Positions 26,522 to 35,094 are shown, counted from the first letter of the stretch. The stretch is DNA of 43,263 nt from Pseudomonas sp. S37 (GCF_016658545.1 NZ_JACVZC010000045.1:1-43263); one strand, 5' to 3'. Made by a program: numbers and translations. Notes: generated by a model not told the origin, from the letters alone.

Positions 26522-28260
26522 AGCTCAGGCCCCATGGAAAAGTGCAGGCGAATGCCCCCGTCGTCATCCAGTGCCTTGGCCAGGTCGAGGCGCAGCGGCC
26601 CCACCGGCGACACCCAGCGCACACCAAAACCGACGCCGGTCTTGAGGGTGGGCAGTTCCAGGTCGTTGAACGAGTTGCCTTGGTCAACGAAGGTTGCAAC
26701 CCGCCACTTTTCGGTCAGCGAATACTGGTACTCGACACTGCCGGCCACCAGGTAGCGCCCGCCAATGCGGTCGCCGTCGCTGTTTTTCGGCGACAGGGTC
26801 TGGTAGTCGTAACCGCGCACACTCTGGTCGCCACCGGCGAAGAAACGCAGAGACGGCGGAATGTTGTTCTTGAAGCCATTGGTCGCGCTGCCGCCAAACT
26901 GCACGCGGCCAAGCAAGCGGTGGTTGTGGCCGAGCGTGGTCAGGCCCTTGAGCAATACGTTGCCGTGCAACAGGTTGGTATCGGAGACCAGCCCTTCCTT
27001 GGCCACCTGTGCGTCGAACTGCAGGCGGTAGCCGTTATGCGGGTCGATGCGGTTGTCACTGCGCAGGAACGAGTAACTGATGCCGGGCATCAGCAGGTTG
27101 CTTAACCCGGAGTCATCACCCAACCGATATTCTTCGCGCTGGTACTTGAGCGAAATGACTCGCTGCCAGCCGCTGGGCAGCTTGCTGTGCCACTCGGGGC
27201 CAACCGTCAGCAATTTGCTGAGGGTGTCGGTACCGGCAAGCTCCTCATTCTGGTAGCCACCGGCAAAGCGCAGCTTGTCGGTCAGCGGCGGGTCGAGGGG
27301 GATGTCATACCACAGGCCGACGTTTTGCCGCGGCGCCGACAGTTCGGTTTCCCAGCCATAGCTGTGGCCCTGCGGGTTGACCCAGTGACGGGTCCAGTTG
27401 GCCTTGCCGCGCGGCCCGACGTCGGTCGAGAAGCCCAGGCCCAAGCCCATGGTACGGGGTTTGCGGGTTTCCAGGTGGACATCCACCGGCACTTCTTCAC
27501 CGACAGCGGCAGTGGGGGCTGCATCGACGCGCACACCTTCGAAATAGCCGCTCGACTGCAGGTCGTTGTTCAGTTCAGCGATCAGTTCCGAGTCGTAGGG
27601 GGTACCGGGTTTGAACGACACCATGCGCTGCAGCAGGTCGTCATCCAGCGGCGTGTCGCCGCCGAAGGTGACAGCGCCCAGGCGATAGCGTGGGCCGCTC
27701 TGGTAGACCAGTTCGATATCGGCCACGCCCGCCTGAGGGTCGACCGCCAGGCGCTGGCTGCTGAAGCGGCCACTGAAGAAGCCGTAGCGCGATGCCTGGT
27801 TCTGGATCAGCCGCTTGGCATCTTCGTACAGGCCGTGGTTGAGTTGCTCGCCGGCGCGCAGCGCCTTGCTGTCGGGTACGCGAAAGGCCTTCATTTCGCT
27901 GGCCGGGCCTTCGATGCGCACGGTCACATTGCGCAGGCGAATGGGCTCGCCCGGGTTGATGCTGATGATCAGTTGGGGGGAATGGTCAGCGTCCTTGGCG
28001 GCCTTGACCTCGGTATCGATCTGCGCCTGATAGTAGCCAAGTGCCTGCGCGGCTTTGCGCGCCTGCTCCTCTGCCCCGCGACTAAAGCGCAGCAGCGCTT
28101 CTTCATCGCGGTCCCCCAGAGTGCCTATATAGCCTTCGACATTGGCCTTGAGCGCCTTGTTGGCCGGTTTTACCTTCACCAGCAACTCGCTCTGGCCCCA
28201 TGCTGCAAAACTGGCGACCCAGAAAACCAGGCCCCAGGTCAATCTTCCTGAATACGTCAT
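26518..28260 (-). CDS. tamA: Translocation and assembly module subunit TamA
   Basis: A 580-residue outer-membrane protein of the Omp85 family. A signal peptide (ends near AAWG) is followed by three POTRA domains (about residues 25-265) and a 16-strand barrel (about 270-580) with the Omp85 signature FFAGGDQSVRGYDYQTLSP near residue 475 and a terminal aromatic-containing strand (LHFSMGPEL). With TamB it assembles autotransporters and other barrel proteins. It is translationally coupled to tamB. No clear ribosome-binding site is visible before the ATG, so the exact start is less sure. Confidence 0.96.
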   Translation of the reverse strand: MTYSGRLTWGLVFWVASFAAWGQSELLVKVKPANKALKANVEGYIGTLGDRDEEALLRFSRGAEEQARKAAQALGYYQAQIDTEVKAAKDADHSPQLIISINPGEPIRLRNVTVRIEGPASEMKAFRVPDSKALRAGEQLNHGLYEDAKRLIQNQASRYGFFSGRFSSQRLAVDPQAGVADIELVYQSGPRYRLGAVTFGGDTPLDDDLLQRMVSFKPGTPYDSELIAELNNDLQSSGYFEGVRVDAAPTAAVGEEVPVDVHLETRKPRTMGLGLGFSTDVGPRGKANWTRHWVNPQGHSYGWETELSAPRQNVGLWYDIPLDPPLTDKLRFAGGYQNEELAGTDTLSKLLTVGPEWHSKLPSGWQRVISLKYQREEYRLGDDSGLSNLLMPGISYSFLRSDNRIDPHNGYRLQFDAQVAKEGLVSDTNLLHGNVLLKGLTTLGHNHRLLGRVQFGGSATNGFKNNIPPSLRFFAGGDQSVRGYDYQTLSPKNSDGDRIGGRYLVAGSVEYQYSLTEKWRVATFVDQGNSFNDLELPTLKTGVGFGVRWVSPVGPLRLDLAKALDDDGGIRLHFSMGPEL

Positions 28261-28312
28261 GCGGCAAATGCTACCAGACCCGAACGCTCAAGGGAGCCGC
28301 CTTGCGGCCTGT

Positions 28313-28963
28313 TCAGGCAAAAGCGGAATTCGAAGAGACCGGGTTTGGATGAAAGAACACCCTCTCTCGGATTGGTCCTACAGCCACTTCGCCAATTTCC
28401 TCATAGCCTTGACGTTGGTAAAACGCCAGATAGTGCTCATTGCCCGTGTCCAGCACCACCCCTTGGGTACCGGGGTCTTCTGCGCACCAGTCGTGCACAG
28501 CTTGTAACAATTGCTCGCCGTAGTGCTTGCCCTGAAACTGCGGGTGCACCCCCAGCAACGGCAGTACATGTACCTGATCGGTAGGCAGGCAGGTGGCCAG
28601 GGCGGCCTGGTAGTCCATGTAGCGCCGGGTACAGCGCGGGCCGGTACCCAGGACCATGCGCAGGCGCCAGGCCCAGCTGTCGGCCACACCCAGGCGGCGC
28701 AGCGGCGGCACGATCAGGGCCACCGCGATCAGGCGATCGTCCACCAGCAGGCCGATGGCGGGCAGTTGCAGGTAGAAGTGCTGCCGCACCCATTCGCGCA
28801 CCATTACCCGCAAGCGCCGCTCGTAGCCAGGGCGCTGGCCCTCGAAGATATAGGCAAAGGTAGGCTCGTGGCGGTAGGCGTTGTACAGCAGTGAACGCGC
28901 CTCGCGGCTGTAACCATCATCGAGCAGGCAGACACGGGCCGGGGCGGCTGTGGTTTCGGGCAT
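28313..28963 (-). CDS. GNAT-family N-acetyltransferase
   Basis: A 216-residue acetyl-CoA-dependent transferase. The acetyl-CoA loop is in LLGVHPQFQGKHYGEQLLQAVHDW (Q/RxxGxG/A-like, here QGKHYG), followed by GVVLDTGNEHYLAFYQRQGYEEIGE, the usual closing strand. It reads like the Pseudomonas group that acts on small amines or toxins. I chose the ATG at 28963 because CAGGAGG lies upstream; a longer frame to 29038 lacks one. It is divergent from xthA. The substrate is unknown. Confidence 0.82.
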   Translation of the reverse strand: MPETTAAPARVCLLDDGYSREARSLLYNAYRHEPTFAYIFEGQRPGYERRLRVMVREWVRQHFYLQLPAIGLLVDDRLIAVALIVPPLRRLGVADSWAWRLRMVLGTGPRCTRRYMDYQAALATCLPTDQVHVLPLLGVHPQFQGKHYGEQLLQAVHDWCAEDPGTQGVVLDTGNEHYLAFYQRQGYEEIGEVAVGPIRERVFFHPNPVSSNSAFA

Positions 28964-29124
28964 TGCGGGCAGACCTCCTGGAATGGGCGTACTGTGCCTT
29001 GGAGGTTCGCCACCGCGCTTCGTTCCCCCCCACAGCACGTTAGCAGCCGGCTTGCAAACCCGCCACGCTGGTGATGCAGGGCAATGTCGGCTAGCATCGC
29101 GCCTTTTACCGGGATTGTCTTTCC

Positions 29125-29937
29125 ATGAAGATCGTCTGTTTCAACATCAACGGCCTGCGTGCCCGCCCGCACCAGTTGGCGGCGCTGATCGAAAAGCACC
29201 AGCCAGACGTGATCGGCCTGCAGGAAACCAAGGTCAGCGACGATCAGTTCCCGCTGGCCGATGTGCAGGCACTGGGTTACCACGTGCACTATCACGGCCA
29301 GAAGGGCCATTACGGCGTAGCCCTGCTGTCGCGCCAGGCACCGCTGAGCCTGCACAAGGGCTTTGCCAGCGATGAGGAAGACGCCCAGCGCCGCTTCATC
29401 TGGGGCACGTTCGCCGATGCCGATGGCAACCCGATCACCATCATGAACGGCTATTTCCCCCAAGGTGAAAGCCGCGACCACCCCACCAAGTTCCCGGCCA
29501 AGCAACGCTTCTACAGCGACCTGCAAGCGCTGCTGGAGGGCCAGTTCCGCAATGATCAGCCGGTGCTGGTGATGGGCGACATGAACATCTCGCCGCAGGA
29601 CTGCGACATTGGCATCGGCCCGGACAATGCCAAGCGCTGGCTGAAGACCGGCAAGTGCAGCTTCCTGCCGGAAGAGCGTGAGTGGATGGAACGCTTGAAA
29701 GGCTGGGGCCTGGTGGACAGCTTCCGCCACCTGTACCCGGACGTGAGCGACCGCTTCAGCTGGTTCGATTACCGCAGCCGCGGCTTTGAAGACGACCCCA
29801 AGCGCGGCCTGCGCATCGACCTGATCATGGCCTCGCAGGCACTGGTGCCGCGGATCAAGGCAGCGGGTGTGGACTATGAGCTGCGCGGAATGGAAAAGCC
29901 GTCGGACCATGCACCGATCTGGTTGGAGTTGAGCTGA
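29125..29937 (+). CDS. xthA: Exodeoxyribonuclease III (AP endonuclease)
   Basis: A 270-residue member of the ExoIII/AP-endonuclease family, which cuts DNA at abasic sites and removes 3' blocking groups in base-excision repair. The catalytic pieces are in order: [17 protein letters not shown] (metal-binding Glu), [26 protein letters not shown] and the terminal [10 protein letters not shown] with the catalytic Asp-His. The length matches E. coli Xth (268). No operon partner; a REP cluster follows. Pseudomonads often carry more than one such enzyme, so the exact paralogue is not fixed. Confidence 0.95.
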   Translation: MKIVCFNINGLRARPHQLAALIEKHQPDVIGLQETKVSDDQFPLADVQALGYHVHYHGQKGHYGVALLSRQAPLSLHKGFASDEEDAQRRFIWGTFADADGNPITIMNGYFPQGESRDHPTKFPAKQRFYSDLQALLEGQFRNDQPVLVMGDMNISPQDCDIGIGPDNAKRWLKTGKCSFLPEEREWMERLKGWGLVDSFRHLYPDVSDRFSWFDYRSRGFEDDPKRGLRIDLIMASQALVPRIKAAGVDYELRGMEKPSDHAPIWLELS

Positions 29938-29958
29938 GCCAGGCAGCGCGCCAGAAAA

Positions 29959-30133
29959 GGCCGGGCCTGCCGGCCAAGTACCACCGGCCGTTCAGCGTTG
30001 CCGCTGCCACCCTATTCGCGGGTAAACCCGCTCCTACAAGGGCAGTACGTTCGTTGTAGGAGCGGGTTTACCCGCGAAAGGGCCGGGCCTGCCGGCCAAG
30101 TACCACCGGCCGTTCACCATTGCCACCGCCACC
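29959..30133. repeat. REP pair inside a 53-bp direct repeat
   Basis: An inverted REP pair with perfect 25-bp arms (30015-30039 and 30054-30078) is flanked by a direct repeat of about 53 bp that starts GGCCGGGCCTGCCGGCCAAG (29959-30011 and 30081-30133). The copies are exact for the first 36 bases, then differ at a few positions. A degenerate REP-like stretch follows at 30134-30175. This fills the gap between xthA and the anti-sigma gene. Confidence 0.9.
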
Positions 30134-30175
30134 ATTCGCGGCGGTTCGACACCTCGATGAACCCGCTCCTGCAGG

Positions 30176-30928
30176 TCACAACCCCAACCGCAACGCCTGC
30201 CCCAAACCCGCCCCGCGCGCATCGTCCGCAGCGCTGACCAACGCAAAGTTGTAATCCCCATGCGACCAATACCTCGCCTCCAGCTGGCCATCGACCCGCT
30301 GCCCGTCCGGCATGCGCTGGTACTGCTCGCTAGGTGAACGCATGAACAGGCTGATCCGCTGGCCCTTGCCATCCTCAAAAACCAGCAACGCCGCCGGCCC
30401 TTGTTCGTTGCTGAGCAAACGCGCACCCACCGGTTTGAAACCATAGCCCGCCAGGTCCGGCAACTGGCCCACTCGGCTGAAATGCCGGCCCAGCCAGTCG
30501 CGCAACTGCCCCGGGTCGCTGGCCTGGATATCCAGCGCCTGGCTGGCGGCGAACAGCCGGTGCGCCTGCACGGCATCGGCCATCGGCATATCGACCTGCG
30601 CCAGCGCCGCATCGCGCATTTGCCAGCCGCCCAGGCCACCGATACCTACCGCCAGCACCAACACCGCAGCGCTCGCCCAGCGCCGCTGGCGGCGCTGGCG
30701 CAACTGCCGGCGCAACGGGCCAAGCTCCAGTGGCGGGGCCCCGGGCAGTTCGCCAAACCCGGCCAAGGCCGCACGCAGCCGACGGGCATCGGCGCGCCAG
30801 CCCTCCACCCGTGCCGCCGCCTGCGGGTTGGCAGCCAGCCAGGCGTGCACTTCGGCACGGCGCACAGGCTCCAGGCGCTCATCGACGTAAGCGTGCAATT
30901 CGTCTTCGCTGGGGATCAGGCGCGTCAT
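30176..30928 (-). CDS. Anti-sigma factor, membrane-bound
   Basis: A 250-residue protein. The cytoplasmic N-terminus (residues 1-75, SEDELHAYVDERLEPVRRAEVHAWLAANP) has the anti-sigma domain pattern but no HxxxCxxC, so it is not a zinc-type (ZAS) protein. A single membrane helix lies at about 83-103 (ASAAVLVLAVGIGGLGGW), and a periplasmic sensor domain of about 145 residues follows. It overlaps the sigma gene by four bases (ATGA), so the two are coupled. The role is to hold the ECF sigma factor until an envelope signal, perhaps oxidative, is received. Confidence 0.87.
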   Translation of the reverse strand: MTRLIPSEDELHAYVDERLEPVRRAEVHAWLAANPQAAARVEGWRADARRLRAALAGFGELPGAPPLELGPLRRQLRQRRQRRWASAAVLVLAVGIGGLGGWQMRDAALAQVDMPMADAVQAHRLFAASQALDIQASDPGQLRDWLGRHFSRVGQLPDLAGYGFKPVGARLLSNEQGPAALLVFEDGKGQRISLFMRSPSEQYQRMPDGQRVDGQLEARYWSHGDYNFALVSAADDARGAGLGQALRLGL

Positions 30929-31446
30929 TTCAGTCTCCGCAAGGCCGGTGGCTGGGGATTGCCCTCGGTCAGTTCGCGCAAGGCATTGCGCGCGCGCGAC
31001 AGGCGCGACATCACAGTGCCGATGGGAATACCCAAGGCCTGGGCGGCCTCCTTGTAGCTCAAACCTTCGATGCTGACCAGCAGCAACAAGGCACGCTGCT
31101 CGGCCGTCAACCGGGCAAACGCCTGCAGGTCGGCCTGGGCCAGGACGATGGCTTCGAGGTTGTCGCCAACCGGCTCGTCATCGCGCTCGGCACGGCCGAA
31201 CCAGGACAACCAGCGGGCATGCAGGCGCTCGCGACGCTTACCGTCGAGAAACAACCGATAAAGAATGGTGAACAGCCAGGCGCGCAGTGCATCGACGTCG
31301 CGCTGCTGGTCGCGCCGGCTGAGCGCCCGCTCGACAGTGGCCTGCACCAGGTCGTCGGCGCTGCCCGGCTCGCGGGTCAGCCACACGGCAAAGCGGCGCA
31401 GGCGCGCAAGCAGTTCGCGCCATTGGTGGTCGTCCAGGTCGTGCAT
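30925..31446 (-). CDS. ECF-family RNA polymerase sigma factor
   Basis: A 173-residue sigma factor with region 2 (LRRFAVWLTREPGSADDLVQATVERAL, ALRAWLFTILYRLFLDGKR) and region 4 (LTAEQRALLLLVSIEGLSYKEAAQALGIPIGTVMSRLSRAR). Region 4 should read the -35 box GGAATA seen at its own promoter. I chose the ATG at 31446 because the promoter at 31511-31487 lies upstream and the transcript would start near 31480; longer in-frame starts at 31503 and beyond would lie upstream of or within the promoter. It is followed by its anti-sigma gene and is divergent from the catalase/b561 pair. Confidence 0.93.
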   Translation of the reverse strand: MHDLDDHQWRELLARLRRFAVWLTREPGSADDLVQATVERALSRRDQQRDVDALRAWLFTILYRLFLDGKRRERLHARWLSWFGRAERDDEPVGDNLEAIVLAQADLQAFARLTAEQRALLLLVSIEGLSYKEAAQALGIPIGTVMSRLSRARNALRELTEGNPQPPALRRLK

Positions 31447-31486
31447 GGCGAGGTCCCAGCCTAAGGGGTTGTCAGTGTAAGGGGCA

Positions 31487-31543
31487 GACGCCTGTGAACA
31501 CATTCTATTCCCGCTGAGGGAATAAGTTTTTACCTGCCGCGTC
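31487..31543. promoter_or_regulatory. Pair of mirror-image ECF promoters
   Basis: Rightward: -35 GGAATA (31519-31524) and -10 CGTC (31540-31543). Leftward: -35 GGAATA (31511-31506) and -10 CGTC (31490-31487). The spacing is 15 bp in both. The two -35 boxes form a perfect inverted repeat, TATTCCC-GCTGA-GGGAATA (31506-31524). Matching spacing and sequence on both sides argue that one sigma factor, most likely the one encoded here, drives both operons. Confidence 0.82.
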
Positions 31544-31570
31544 GTACTGGCACCTTCACTGAACCGGACG

Positions 31571-32623
31571 ATGACCATGAACTCACCTCTGCACGGCCCG
31601 GCCAAGGCCTTGCGCCTGGCCGCCATCGGCGCCGTGATGCTGGCCGCAGGCGCCGGCTTTGCCTATGCCGCCGGCTGGCTCGGCGAACCCCGGCTGACGC
31701 CTCAGCGCATCATTGATACCTTCGAAGCCCAGGCCGGGCACTACCCGGGCTATCGCAAGAACCACGCCAAGGGCCTGTGTGTCAGCGGTTACTTCCAGCC
31801 CAGCGGGCAGGCCGCCAACCTGTCCACGGCACGCGCCTTCAGCCAGCAACGGGTGCCTGTGATCGGCCGTTTCGCCATCGGTGGCGCCAACCCCTTCGCC
31901 CCGGACACCGGCATACCAGTACGTAGCCTGGCCATTCAGCTGAGCACCGACGATGGCCAAGTCTGGCGCACCGGCATGAACAACCCGCCAGTGCTCGCGG
32001 TCAGCACGCCGCAAGGCTTCTACGAGCAGGTGCTGGCCGGCGCCCCGGTGCCGGCCACCGGCAAACCGGACCCGGCCAAAATGCAGGCGTTTTTCGCCGC
32101 CCACCCGGAAAGCGCGGCGTTCCGCCAGTGGGCAGCGAGCTACAAGCCCAGCGACAGCTTCGCCAGCACGCAGTACCACAGCATCAATGCGTTTCGCCTG
32201 ATCGATGCCACCGGCGCAGCCCACCCGGTGCGCTGGCAGCTTGAGCCACAAACCGCGTTTGCCGCGCTGCCTGGCCAGGTGGATGACAAGCAGTTCCTGC
32301 AACACGACCTGCAGCAACGCCTGGCCCAAGGCCCGTTACGCTGGACCTTGCGCCTGGTACTGGCCGAGCCGGGCGATGCCGTGGATGACCCTGCCCGCCC
32401 TTGGCCAGCCGAGCGGCGCAGCGTCGACGCCGGCACCCTGGTGCTGGAGCAGGTCGACGCCCCGGAACAAGGGGCCTGCCGTGACATCAACTTCGACCCG
32501 CTGATCCTGCCAAAAGGCATCGAAGCCTCCGGCGACCCGATCCTCGCCGCCCGTTCCGCCGCCTATTCGGAATCCTTCAACCGCCGCAGCCGTGAGTCGC
32601 TGAGCACCGGAGCCCACCCATGA
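31571..32623 (+). CDS. Membrane-anchored catalase-related haem peroxidase (minicatalase, SrpA-like)
   Basis: A 350-residue protein. An N-terminal hydrophobic segment (RLAAIGAVMLAAGAGFAYAAGW, about residues 13-36) acts as a signal anchor or signal peptide, placing the enzyme in the periplasm. The catalase core follows and is much shorter than full catalases: the distal His is in RKNHAKGLCVSGYF, then FAIGGANPF, RSLAIQLSTDDGQVW and the terminal region PILAARSAAYSESFNRRS. These haem proteins act as weak catalases or peroxidases. A second ATG at 31577 is possible. It overlaps the cytochrome b561 gene by four bases and lies behind the rightward ECF promoter, so it is probably part of a peroxide or envelope stress response. 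Confidence 0.88.
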   Translation: MTMNSPLHGPAKALRLAAIGAVMLAAGAGFAYAAGWLGEPRLTPQRIIDTFEAQAGHYPGYRKNHAKGLCVSGYFQPSGQAANLSTARAFSQQRVPVIGRFAIGGANPFAPDTGIPVRSLAIQLSTDDGQVWRTGMNNPPVLAVSTPQGFYEQVLAGAPVPATGKPDPAKMQAFFAAHPESAAFRQWAASYKPSDSFASTQYHSINAFRLIDATGAAHPVRWQLEPQTAFAALPGQVDDKQFLQHDLQQRLAQGPLRWTLRLVLAEPGDAVDDPARPWPAERRSVDAGTLVLEQVDAPEQGACRDINFDPLILPKGIEASGDPILAARSAAYSESFNRRSRESLSTGAHP

Positions 32624-33153
32624 AACCCGAAGCCTTCCACCCCTTCGCCCGCCTGCTGCACTGGCTGATGGCAATACTGATCCTGGCCATGCTGTTCATT
32701 GGTGTGAGCATGGTTGCCGACCTGTCAACGCGCCACCCCGTGCTGATCAGCCTGCACAAGGCCACCGGCCTGGCCCTGCTGGTGCTGGTGGTGCTGCGCA
32801 TCGGCGTGCGCCTGACCGTGCCCCACCCACCCCTGCCGCAAGACCTGCCAGCGCTGCAACGCTGGGCCGCCGGCGCCTCGCACCTGGTGCTCTACGGCCT
32901 GATGCTGGCCATGCCGCTGCTGGGCTGGGCCATGCTGTCGGCCGGCGATTACCCACGCCCGCTGGGCTTGCCCGCCATCGCCCCGCACAACCTGCAGCTG
33001 TATGCCGTGCTGCGCCAGGCCCATGGCTGGGCCGGCTACCTGTTGTTCGCTACCGTGCTGGTGCATGTGGGCGCGGCATTGATGCACGCATGGGTGCGCC
33101 GGGACGGCGTGTTGCGTAGCATGTGGCCTGGCCCCCTGCGCCGCAGTGAATGA
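32620..33153 (+). CDS. Cytochrome b561 family protein
   Basis: A 177-residue inner-membrane dihaem cytochrome with four helices. Haem-ligand histidines are visible in helices 1, 2 and 4 (FHPFARLLHWLMA, LHKATGLALLVLVVLRI, HGWAGYLLFATVLVHVGAALMHAW). Such proteins move electrons from the quinone pool across the membrane. The ATG overlaps the minicatalase stop (ATGA), so the two are translated together; the obvious reading is that it feeds electrons to the periplasmic haem peroxidase or uses its product state. The partnership is inferred from the operon only. Confidence 0.92.
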   Translation: MKPEAFHPFARLLHWLMAILILAMLFIGVSMVADLSTRHPVLISLHKATGLALLVLVVLRIGVRLTVPHPPLPQDLPALQRWAAGASHLVLYGLMLAMPLLGWAMLSAGDYPRPLGLPAIAPHNLQLYAVLRQAHGWAGYLLFATVLVHVGAALMHAWVRRDGVLRSMWPGPLRRSE

Positions 33154-33181
33154 CCTGCAGCAGCCCAGGGGTTCGACAATC

Positions 33182-33200
33182 GATAATAATTCTTAATAAG
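33182..33200. promoter_or_regulatory. Possible Fur box upstream of the MFS exporter
   Basis: GATAATAATTCTTAATAAG matches the 19-bp Fur consensus at 12 positions, with the first hexamer GATAAT perfect. It lies 38 bases before the MFS start in an AT-rich patch. It suggests, but does not prove, iron control. Confidence 0.4.
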
Positions 33201-33238
33201 ATCGGCTTTCTATTTGCCGAACTGCCCTGGACTAACCA

Positions 33239-34444
33239 ATGAACGTCGCAAAGGATCCTGCAACCCTTCTACCCGCCAGCACCCTGGACTTGCGTCCACT
33301 GTTGCTGGCCAACATGGCCTGCACCATGTCGATGATGGCCTTCGTCGCCCTCATCGGCCCGATCGCCCGCCAGCTTGGCATGGCCACCTGGCAAGCGGGC
33401 GCTGCCGTTACCGTGGCCGGCGTGGTCTGGGTGCTGCTGGCCCGCCCCTGGGGCCGTGCGGCAGACCGCCTTGGCCGACGGCGCATCCTGCTGCTGGGCA
33501 GCGCCGGTTTCACCCTGGCCTACTGGCTACTGTGCCTGTTCATCGAGGGCGCGTTGCGCTGGATGCCGGGGGCGACCCTGGCGTTTATCGGCCTGATGGT
33601 CGCACGCGGTTGCATCGGCGCCTTCTATGCCGCCATCCCGGTGGGCTGCAACGCGCTGATCGCCGACCATGTCGAGCCTCAACGCCGCGCGCGGGCCATG
33701 GCCTCGCTCGGGGCGGCCAACGCCATCGGCCTGGTGGTCGGCCCTGCCCTGGCTGCGCTGTTGGCACGGCATAGCCTGAGCCTGCCGTTTCATATCATGT
33801 CCCTGCTGCCGGCCTGCACCTTCGTTGTGCTGCTGTTCACCCTGAAACCCCAGGCGCTCCCCCACAGCCATGCGCCCAGCCCGGTACGGCTGAACGACCC
33901 ACGCCTGCGCCGGCCATTGCTGGTGGCATTCAGCGCCATGCTCAGCGTGACCGTTTCGCAAATCATCGTCGGCTTCTTCGCCCTTGACCGCCTGCACCTG
34001 GGGCCGGCCGAAGCCGCTCAGACCGCCGGCATTGCCCTGACCACGGTGGGCGTGGCGCTGATACTGGCACAGGTGATTTTGCGCCAGCTGGAATGGCCGC
34101 CGCTGAAGATGATCCGGGTTGGCGCGACGGTCTCGGCGCTGGGCTTTGCGTGTGGCTCGCTGGCCACCACGGCCCCTTGGCTATGGGCTTGCTACTTTGT
34201 GGCAGCTGCGGGCATGGGGTTTGTGTTCCCGGCGTTCTCGGCACTGGCGGCCAATGCCATGCAGGCTTCCGAGCAAGGCGCCACCGCCGGCTCCATTGGT
34301 GCCGCCCAGGGCATGGGTGCGGTGATCGGGCCGCTGGCCGGCACCCTGGTGTATGCCGTTGATCCGCGCCTGCCATTCCTGGCCGTGGCGGCACTGTTGC
34401 TGCTGGTAGGGTTGTGGCCAATGCCGCGTGAACAAAGGGTTTGA
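33239..34444 (+). CDS. MFS exporter, drug/siderophore type
   Basis: A 401-residue inner-membrane transporter with about 12 helices. Motif A (WGRAADRLGRRRILLLG) lies between helices 2 and 3 and is followed by the pattern of DHA1 drug-proton antiporters. The second half contains GSIGAAQGMGAVIGPLAGTL, typical of the group. A possible Fur box lies upstream, so export of a siderophore or related compound is an option, besides drug efflux. The start has only a weak GGA site. No coupled gene is apparent; the next gene starts 81 bp downstream. Confidence 0.85.
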   Translation: MNVAKDPATLLPASTLDLRPLLLANMACTMSMMAFVALIGPIARQLGMATWQAGAAVTVAGVVWVLLARPWGRAADRLGRRRILLLGSAGFTLAYWLLCLFIEGALRWMPGATLAFIGLMVARGCIGAFYAAIPVGCNALIADHVEPQRRARAMASLGAANAIGLVVGPALAALLARHSLSLPFHIMSLLPACTFVVLLFTLKPQALPHSHAPSPVRLNDPRLRRPLLVAFSAMLSVTVSQIIVGFFALDRLHLGPAEAAQTAGIALTTVGVALILAQVILRQLEWPPLKMIRVGATVSALGFACGSLATTAPWLWACYFVAAAGMGFVFPAFSALAANAMQASEQGATAGSIGAAQGMGAVIGPLAGTLVYAVDPRLPFLAVAALLLLVGLWPMPREQRV

Positions 34445-34471
34445 GAAGCACAGCGCGCAACCGTGCAGAGT

Positions 34472-34506
34472 GTGTTTTAATGCGCATCGCTCATTATTTT
34501 AAACAC
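34472..34506. promoter_or_regulatory. Wide inverted repeat before the XRE-cupin gene
   Basis: GTGTTTTAA (34472-34480) and TTTTAAACAC (34497-34506) form an inverted repeat with half-sites GTGTTT/AAACAC about 23 bp apart, in front of the regulator gene. It may be its own operator. Confidence 0.4.
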
Positions 34507-34525
34507 CTCTGATTACAAGGCGGCT

Positions 34526-35071
34526 ATGGACACGGGGACGCGACTCAAACTGGTGCGTGAACGCAACAACCTCTCCCAACGGGAACTGGCCCGCCGCAGC
34601 GGGCTGACCAATTCGACGATTTCGCAGATCGAACAGAATCGCGTCAGCCCTTCGGTCAGCTCCCTGAAAAAACTGCTCGAAGGCATTCCCATGAGCCTGG
34701 CGGAGTTTTTCAGCTTCGACGAGCCGGTGCGCGAAGAGCGCTACGTGTTCCGTGGCGGCGAACAGCCAGACCTGGGCCGTAACGGCCTGCGCATGTTGCT
34801 GGTAGGCGCCAGCGTCGAAGGCCGGCAGATGCGCATGCTGCGTGAACTGTATGCACCGGGTGCCGACTCGGGCGAGCCGATCGTGCATGCCGAAGGCGAA
34901 GAGTGCGGCCTGGTCACCCGTGGCACAGTCGAGTTGTGGGTCGATGGCCAGGTCAGCGTACTCAACTCGGGCGATGGTTACTACATCCCCACTACCCTGC
35001 CGCACAGTTTCAAGAATATCGGCCCGGACGAGGCCGAGATCATCAGCGCCAATACCCCGGCGAACTTCTGA
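34526..35071 (+). CDS. XRE-cupin transcriptional regulator, PuuR-like
   Basis: A 181-residue regulator. The N-terminal helix-turn-helix (LKLVRERNNLSQRELARRSGL, then NSTISQIEQNRVSPSVSSLKKLL) occupies residues 8-60, and the C-terminal cupin barrel (about 105-178) has HAEGEECGLVTRGTVELWVDG and the closing motif GDGYYIPTTLPHSFKNIG. This layout is that of PuuR, the putrescine-responsive repressor. AAGGCGG precedes the ATG closely. No puu genes lie next to it; the PuuB-like oxidoreductase at 178-1497 is 33 kb away, so its targets are not evident. Confidence 0.9.
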   Translation: MDTGTRLKLVRERNNLSQRELARRSGLTNSTISQIEQNRVSPSVSSLKKLLEGIPMSLAEFFSFDEPVREERYVFRGGEQPDLGRNGLRMLLVGASVEGRQMRMLRELYAPGADSGEPIVHAEGEECGLVTRGTVELWVDGQVSVLNSGDGYYIPTTLPHSFKNIGPDEAEIISANTPANF

Positions 35072-35077
35072 TTGAAT

Positions 35078-35094
35078 GGGGCTGCCTTGCAGCC
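35078..35094 (+). terminator. Hairpin after the PuuR-like gene
   Basis: GGGCTGC, loop CTT, GCAGCCC, six bases beyond the stop; the T-run is absent. A single REP unit (CTTCGCGGGCGCGCCCGCTC, 35095-35114) follows directly. Confidence 0.45.

Noticed and set aside
31447..31626. Longer N-terminus for the ECF sigma factor (starts at 31503 or 31626).
   Set aside because: These starts lie upstream of or within the leftward promoter, so they cannot be on its transcript; the ATG at 31446 fits sigma family length.
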